Positions 60,641 to 64,000 of a DNA stretch of 64,000 bases are shown here, piece by piece. Location of the stretch: assembly GCA_910583605.1 (NCBI GenBank), contig CAJTXN010000001.1, positions 248,001 to 312,000 of the forward strand, in the 5' to 3' direction. Numbering within the stretch: position 1 is the stretch's first letter; every line of letters starts with the position of its first letter. A program made the position numbers and the translations under genes. Origin of the DNA: an uncultured Lachnospiraceae bacterium (GTDB lineage Bacteria; Bacillota; Clostridia; Lachnospirales; Lachnospiraceae). The notes beneath the pieces were generated by a model that worked only from the letters and a program-made list of their open reading frames with translations, made no database searches and was not told the DNA's origin.

Positions 60641-61558
60641 TTATTTTGGCAATATTTCCAATAGATGCGTAAAGTATTCCGGTCTCGGTGCCGAAAATTC
60701 CATATATTGACTGGTTCTTGGATGAACAAATCCCAGCAATCTGGCATGCAGCGTCTGTCCTGTCAGATGAAACGGAGATTTGGAAGGACCATAGATTGTA
60801 TCTCCCAATAACGGATATCCGATACTGGACATATGAACTCTGATCTGATGGGTTCTGCCGGTTTCCAGCATACATTCAATATACGTATAATTCTTGAAAC
60901 GTTCCAAAACCTTATAATGGGTAATTGCATCTTTGCCATCATTTACATTTGCTTCCATTTTCAGACGATTATTGGGATGACGCCCGATTTTTGCATCCAC
61001 TGTCCCTTCATCCTCATATATTACATTATGGACAATGGCCTCATAAATTCTGGATATGGAATGTACTTTCAGTTGTTCAGCCAGTTTATTGTGTGCATAA
61101 TCATTTTTTGCCACAACCAAAACGCCTGTGGTATCCATATCAATTCTATGAACAATTCCCGGCCGCATAATTCCGTTTATACCGGATAAATTATCTTTGC
61201 AATGGTACAGCAAAGCATTTACCAGCGTCCCCGTATAATGCCCTCTCGCAGGGTGAACCACCATCTGCTTCGGTTTATTAATAACTATGATATCATCATC
61301 TTCATATAAAACGTCCAGCGGTATTTCTTCTGCCTGTATTTCCGGTTCAATGGCTTTTGGAATCTGAACCGTTATTTCATCTCCAAGATTGAGTTTGTAA
61401 TTTGATTTCACAGTCCCGTTATTAACTAAAATATATTCTTCTGCAATCAGTTTCTGAATATGGGTTCTGGAAACATCCGGAAAACGCAGTGCAACAAATT
61501 TATCAATTCGTTCATTCATATTATTATAATCTATAACAAACCTGTTAAAATTAATCAT
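60641..61558 (-). CDS. RluD-like large-subunit pseudouridine synthase
   Basis: 305 residues: S4 domain (about 15-75, ERIDKFVALRFPDVSRTH), then the synthase domain with the catalytic aspartate in HRIDMDTTGVLVVAK and LETGRTHQIRVHMSSIGYPLLGD. It fits RluD/YlyB, which sits next to lspA in Firmicutes, as here. It modifies helix 69 of 23S rRNA in the well-studied members. The window has another RluA-family gene at 37.5 kb. Confidence 0.92.
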   Translation of the reverse strand: MINFNRFVIDYNNMNERIDKFVALRFPDVSRTHIQKLIAEEYILVNNGTVKSNYKLNLGDEITVQIPKAIEPEIQAEEIPLDVLYEDDDIIVINKPKQMVVHPARGHYTGTLVNALLYHCKDNLSGINGIMRPGIVHRIDMDTTGVLVVAKNDYAHNKLAEQLKVHSISRIYEAIVHNVIYEDEGTVDAKIGRHPNNRLKMEANVNDGKDAITHYKVLERFKNYTYIECMLETGRTHQIRVHMSSIGYPLLGDTIYGPSKSPFHLTGQTLHARLLGFVHPRTSQYMEFSAPRPEYFTHLLEILPK

Positions 61559-61579
61559 TCAGTATACCTTACTTTCCTC

Positions 61580-62104
61580 TCAACCTTTTATTTTCCCGAT
61601 ATCTTCCTCTTTTATAAAAAACAGCAAGATTACAACCAGTAAAAGCGCTGAAACGGTCACATAACAGTCTGCAATATTAAAAATCGGAAAATCCATAAAT
61701 TCAAACTGTATAAAATCAACAACATAACCGAATCTCAAACGGTCTACCAGATTTCCCAATGCACCGGCAGCCAACAGCACTAATAAAAATTGTATAATGG
61801 AAAACAATTTTATTTTATCATTTGTTCGTATTATAGCCTTCTCTATTTTAATTATAATCACAAAAAGAATCAATGTAAAAAAAATGGTAAGCAATGTAAG
61901 AAATATGATTCTTCCGGATAGAACTCCCCATGCCGCCCCCCGGTTCTCCAGGTATTCAAAGGACAAAAAACCTTTCCATACAATTCTTTTATCTTTGCCC
62001 TTTAATTCTACGGAAGCCGCAAACTTTGATATCTGATCTCCAAATGTCAGAACGGCAAGTATTATACATAAAACTACAAATCTAATATATGATTGTTTTT
62101 TCAT
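61580..62104 (-). CDS. lspA: Lipoprotein signal peptidase
   Basis: 174 residues from ATG 62104; an in-frame GTG three codons upstream is possible. Four membrane segments and the two catalytic aspartates are visible in GNLVDRLRFGYVVDF and FNIADCYVTV. LspA removes the signal peptides of lipid-modified prolipoproteins. Its presence also supports the lipobox prediction for the DUF5104-like protein at 22.9 kb. It is 21 bases before rluD-like. Confidence 0.95.
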   Translation of the reverse strand: MKKQSYIRFVVLCIILAVLTFGDQISKFAASVELKGKDKRIVWKGFLSFEYLENRGAAWGVLSGRIIFLTLLTIFFTLILFVIIIKIEKAIIRTNDKIKLFSIIQFLLVLLAAGALGNLVDRLRFGYVVDFIQFEFMDFPIFNIADCYVTVSALLLVVILLFFIKEEDIGKIKG

Positions 62105-62149
62105 AATAATCACACCAACTATGTATTATTAATTTATATTTATGAATCA

Positions 62150-62656
62150 TTACATTTCTGTAACATTGGCATTGCCGTTAATGATTTCCTGGAAATCTCC
62201 GGAAATATCAACTGTTGGTGGTGTTGCGATAAAAATGTAATTAGAAACTTTTTGTAAATTTCCATCAATGGCAAAGCATGAACCGGAAGTAAAATCAATG
62301 ATTCTCTGGGCAAGCTCTACATGGATTCCTTCCAGATTCAGGATAACCGCTCTTCCGGAAACCAGTGTATTGGTAATTTCGCGTCCATCTTCTATTGTTG
62401 CCGGACGGATTACACAAACTTCCATACCATTCTTACTTCTCATTGGAACGACTTTATTTTTAACTGTTCTTGGCTTAGAAACATTTTTAGCCGGTTCTTT
62501 TACCAAAAGATCATCCATATCTTCATCTTCATATTTTTTTGATGATTTTCTGCTGGTTCTTGGTGTTTCAAATTCTTCTGCCTCATCATAATCTTCATCG
62601 TACTCGTCATCATCGTTCAATCTCATCCATCCTAAAAAAGTATCTGTTAAACTCAT
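62150..62656 (-). CDS. sepF: Cell division protein SepF
   Basis: 168 residues from ATG 62656, with GGAGGT 4 bases upstream. The N-terminal amphipathic helix (LTDTFLGWMRL) binds membrane; an acidic, disordered linker (DDDEYDEDYDEAEE) follows; the C-terminal domain (VIRPATIEDGREITNTLVSG and RIIDFTSGSCFAIDG) binds FtsZ and polymerises into rings. Length is normal. It lies between yggS and lspA, the ylmE-ylmF order of Firmicutes. Confidence 0.95.
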   Translation of the reverse strand: MSLTDTFLGWMRLNDDDEYDEDYDEAEEFETPRTSRKSSKKYEDEDMDDLLVKEPAKNVSKPRTVKNKVVPMRSKNGMEVCVIRPATIEDGREITNTLVSGRAVILNLEGIHVELAQRIIDFTSGSCFAIDGNLQKVSNYIFIATPPTVDISGDFQEIINGNANVTEM

Positions 62657-62737
62657 ATTAACCTCCACATTTATTGCTTCTCGCAATTTCATTTTCATAT
62701 TATCTTAGTTTTTAATCATTATGTCAACAAAAATTAA

Positions 62738-63439
62738 TTATTGCTGATTTAAGTATATCCGGTTACCGAATATACCAGTACCAACCCGTACCAGTGTGGC
62801 TCCCTCTTCGATTGCCGTCATATAATCTCCGGTCATTCCCATGGATAATTCTCTCATTTCCACATGATTCAGGTTTAATCCGGCTATTTCTTCCGATAAC
62901 TCCCTGAGCTGACGGAAATAAATACGATTTTCCTCCGGTTCTTCCGTATAGGGTGCAATGGTCATCAGTCCTTTGATTCGAATATGTGGCAATCCGTCGG
63001 ATATTGCTTTGATCATGTCAATGACTTCCGTTGTATCCAGCCCGAATTTTGTTTCTTCCCTGGATATGTTTACCTGTATCAGTATATTTGCCAAAACATC
63101 ATGTTTCGCTCCTTCCGCTTCAATCTGTTCTGCCAGCCGGAAAGAATCCACCGAATGTATTAAATGTGCTTTATCTATAATATATTTTACCTTATTTCTC
63201 TGGAGATGTCCAATAAAATGCCAACGGATATCTTTTGGTAATTCCTGATACTTGTCTGTCATTTCCTGTACTTTATTTTCTCCGAAATTCCGTTCACCGC
63301 ATTCATATGCGGTCAGTATATCCGCCACAGGCTTCGTCTTACTTACACAAATCAGGGTAACATCCTTCTCCTCTCTTCCGGAGCGAAGGCATGCCTGCCT
63401 TATATTTTCTCTGACGCTGTCAAGATTTTCCTGTATCAT
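62738..63439 (-). CDS. YggS/PLP homeostasis protein
   Basis: 233 residues of the PLPBP (YggS/YlmE/PROSC) family, a single-domain alanine-racemase-fold protein that binds pyridoxal phosphate and controls PLP supply. The PLP lysine is K34 in CVSKTKP; FGENKVQEM and WHFIGHLQRNKV are the other family marks, and GMTGDYMTAI the phosphate-binding stretch. It sits upstream of sepF in the same operon, as ylmE does. Confidence 0.94.
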   Translation of the reverse strand: MIQENLDSVRENIRQACLRSGREEKDVTLICVSKTKPVADILTAYECGERNFGENKVQEMTDKYQELPKDIRWHFIGHLQRNKVKYIIDKAHLIHSVDSFRLAEQIEAEGAKHDVLANILIQVNISREETKFGLDTTEVIDMIKAISDGLPHIRIKGLMTIAPYTEEPEENRIYFRQLRELSEEIAGLNLNHVEMRELSMGMTGDYMTAIEEGATLVRVGTGIFGNRIYLNQQ

Positions 63440-63464
63440 GGTTCATATCTCCTTTCACCAAATC

Positions 63465-64000
63465 TTAGTGAAAAATAACACTGTTATCTTCTACTATGGA
63501 AGCGTTTAAAACAATATGGTCATATTGGGTCAGGCCGCGAACGGTATCCTTTTTAATGATGTAATAACCGTTCTTTTCTGATAATATCTCTATATAACGG
63601 AATATTGTAAATCCGGTATTCACATTATAAACGCCTTTTAGTGACCCGACAGCGCCCACCACATATTTGGATTGGGAATCGGTTTTCACCAGAACATCAT
63701 TTGCCGATAGTTGGGATTTCTCTATGTAACACATGTCCTCCACCGTTGCAAAAATATCCGGTGTAATAAACTCTATATTTTCCGTACCCACAATCTGCCG
63801 GCTGAATCCGGGTTCATTATTATTTCCGCCTTTCAGCATGTATTCTTTCGGAACCACATAAAACTCTTTGTCTGTTACTGCTGTTTTGGGAATTTTCAAT
63901 CCGTTTGTGGTCTCTCCCGATATTTCAATATCAATAAACCGTTCCGCAGCATATTTCATCATAAACCGTTTTAAAGTTATTATGCCGTAGGAATTACCGC
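63465..64000 (-). CDS. HlyD-like efflux adaptor-type protein, partial
   Basis: The frame is open from 64000 down to TAA 63465 and no start lies inside it that must be used; upstream codons (GNSYGIITLKRF) continue through the window edge, so about 178 C-terminal residues are visible. The seen part (LKIPKTAVTDKEFYVVPKEY, NDVLVKTDSQSKYVVG, VYNVNTGFTIFRYIEIL) resembles HlyD-like adaptor proteins that precede yggS in Lachnospiraceae. No HlyD hairpin is visible here, so the call rests on context. Probably cell-envelope; first visible gene of the operon. Confidence 0.7.
   Translation of the reverse strand, partial: GNSYGIITLKRFMMKYAAERFIDIEISGETTNGLKIPKTAVTDKEFYVVPKEYMLKGGNNNEPGFSRQIVGTENIEFITPDIFATVEDMCYIEKSQLSANDVLVKTDSQSKYVVGAVGSLKGVYNVNTGFTIFRYIEILSEKNGYYIIKKDTVRGLTQYDHIVLNASIVEDNSVIFH

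Overview
The window reads as a chromosomal segment of a low-to-moderate GC, spore-forming Clostridia bacterium, most likely a Lachnospiraceae-type gut anaerobe. The signs are spoIVA, an [FeFe] hydrogenase, an N-terminally extended L27 next to its Prp protease, SepF and FtsA-like division proteins, a CAAAC-N4-GTTTG type LexA operator, and gene orders typical of Firmicutes. No rRNA, CRISPR array, phage block or insertion sequence was seen. One tRNA, Leu(CAA), is present.

Layout. 1-11.5 kb (+): end of rbgA, rnhB, a FliK-like/FlhB-tail-like pair, yraN, a laccase-domain protein, a PDZ-radical SAM protein, der, plsY, gpsA and a large MalT/LAL-type regulator. 11.6-19.2 kb (+): DUF2442 protein, [FeFe] hydrogenase with a possible Rex site, an AT-rich islet with a CdiI-like orphan immunity gene, spoIVA, an AzgA-type purine permease and a membrane-anchored MutS-like ATPase. 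19.3-23.6 kb (+): a large secreted modular protein gene (signal peptide, four starch-binding-like repeats, Ca-binding repeats, vWA, DUF4474) broken by two in-frame TAA codons, then a translationally coupled DUF5104-like lipoprotein gene and a decayed second copy. 23.8-39 kb: tRNA-Leu (-), then on + a putative zinc-finger membrane protein, polA, coaE, an FtsA-like protein, a diguanylate cyclase, an M23 peptidase, a small alarmone synthetase, pseudouridine synthases, ygiQ, an SDR and recU.

39-44.5 kb (+): hisZ-hisG-hisD-hisB-hisIE from one consensus promoter with a 9-bp palindromic leader element. hisA, hisF, hisH and hisC are not here, and HisIE carries a HisF-like barrel that seems to have lost its catalytic aspartates. 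44.5-54 kb (+): a B12-type radical SAM protein and partner, RNase G, a small inserted XRE/membrane-protein pair, then the conserved rplU-prp-rpmA-obgE-yhbY-nadD-yqeK-rsfS cluster. 54.1-55.2 kb: divergent lexA and a yneA-like LysM gene around a perfect 19-bp inverted repeat holding two LexA boxes.

55.2-64 kb (-): a tyrosine recombinase and a TtcA-like thiolase; a phosphatidylethanolamine operon (flippase-like protein, pssA, psd); and a cell-envelope operon running HlyD-like protein, yggS, sepF, lspA, rluD-like and a cytidylate-kinase-like gene.

Most interesting locus: 19.3-23.6 kb. Its architecture, the fall in GC exactly at the C-terminal DUF4474 module and the ATGA-coupled lipoprotein plus a decayed paralogue resemble a polymorphic effector with swappable tip and immunity genes, apparently disabled by two nonsense codons.
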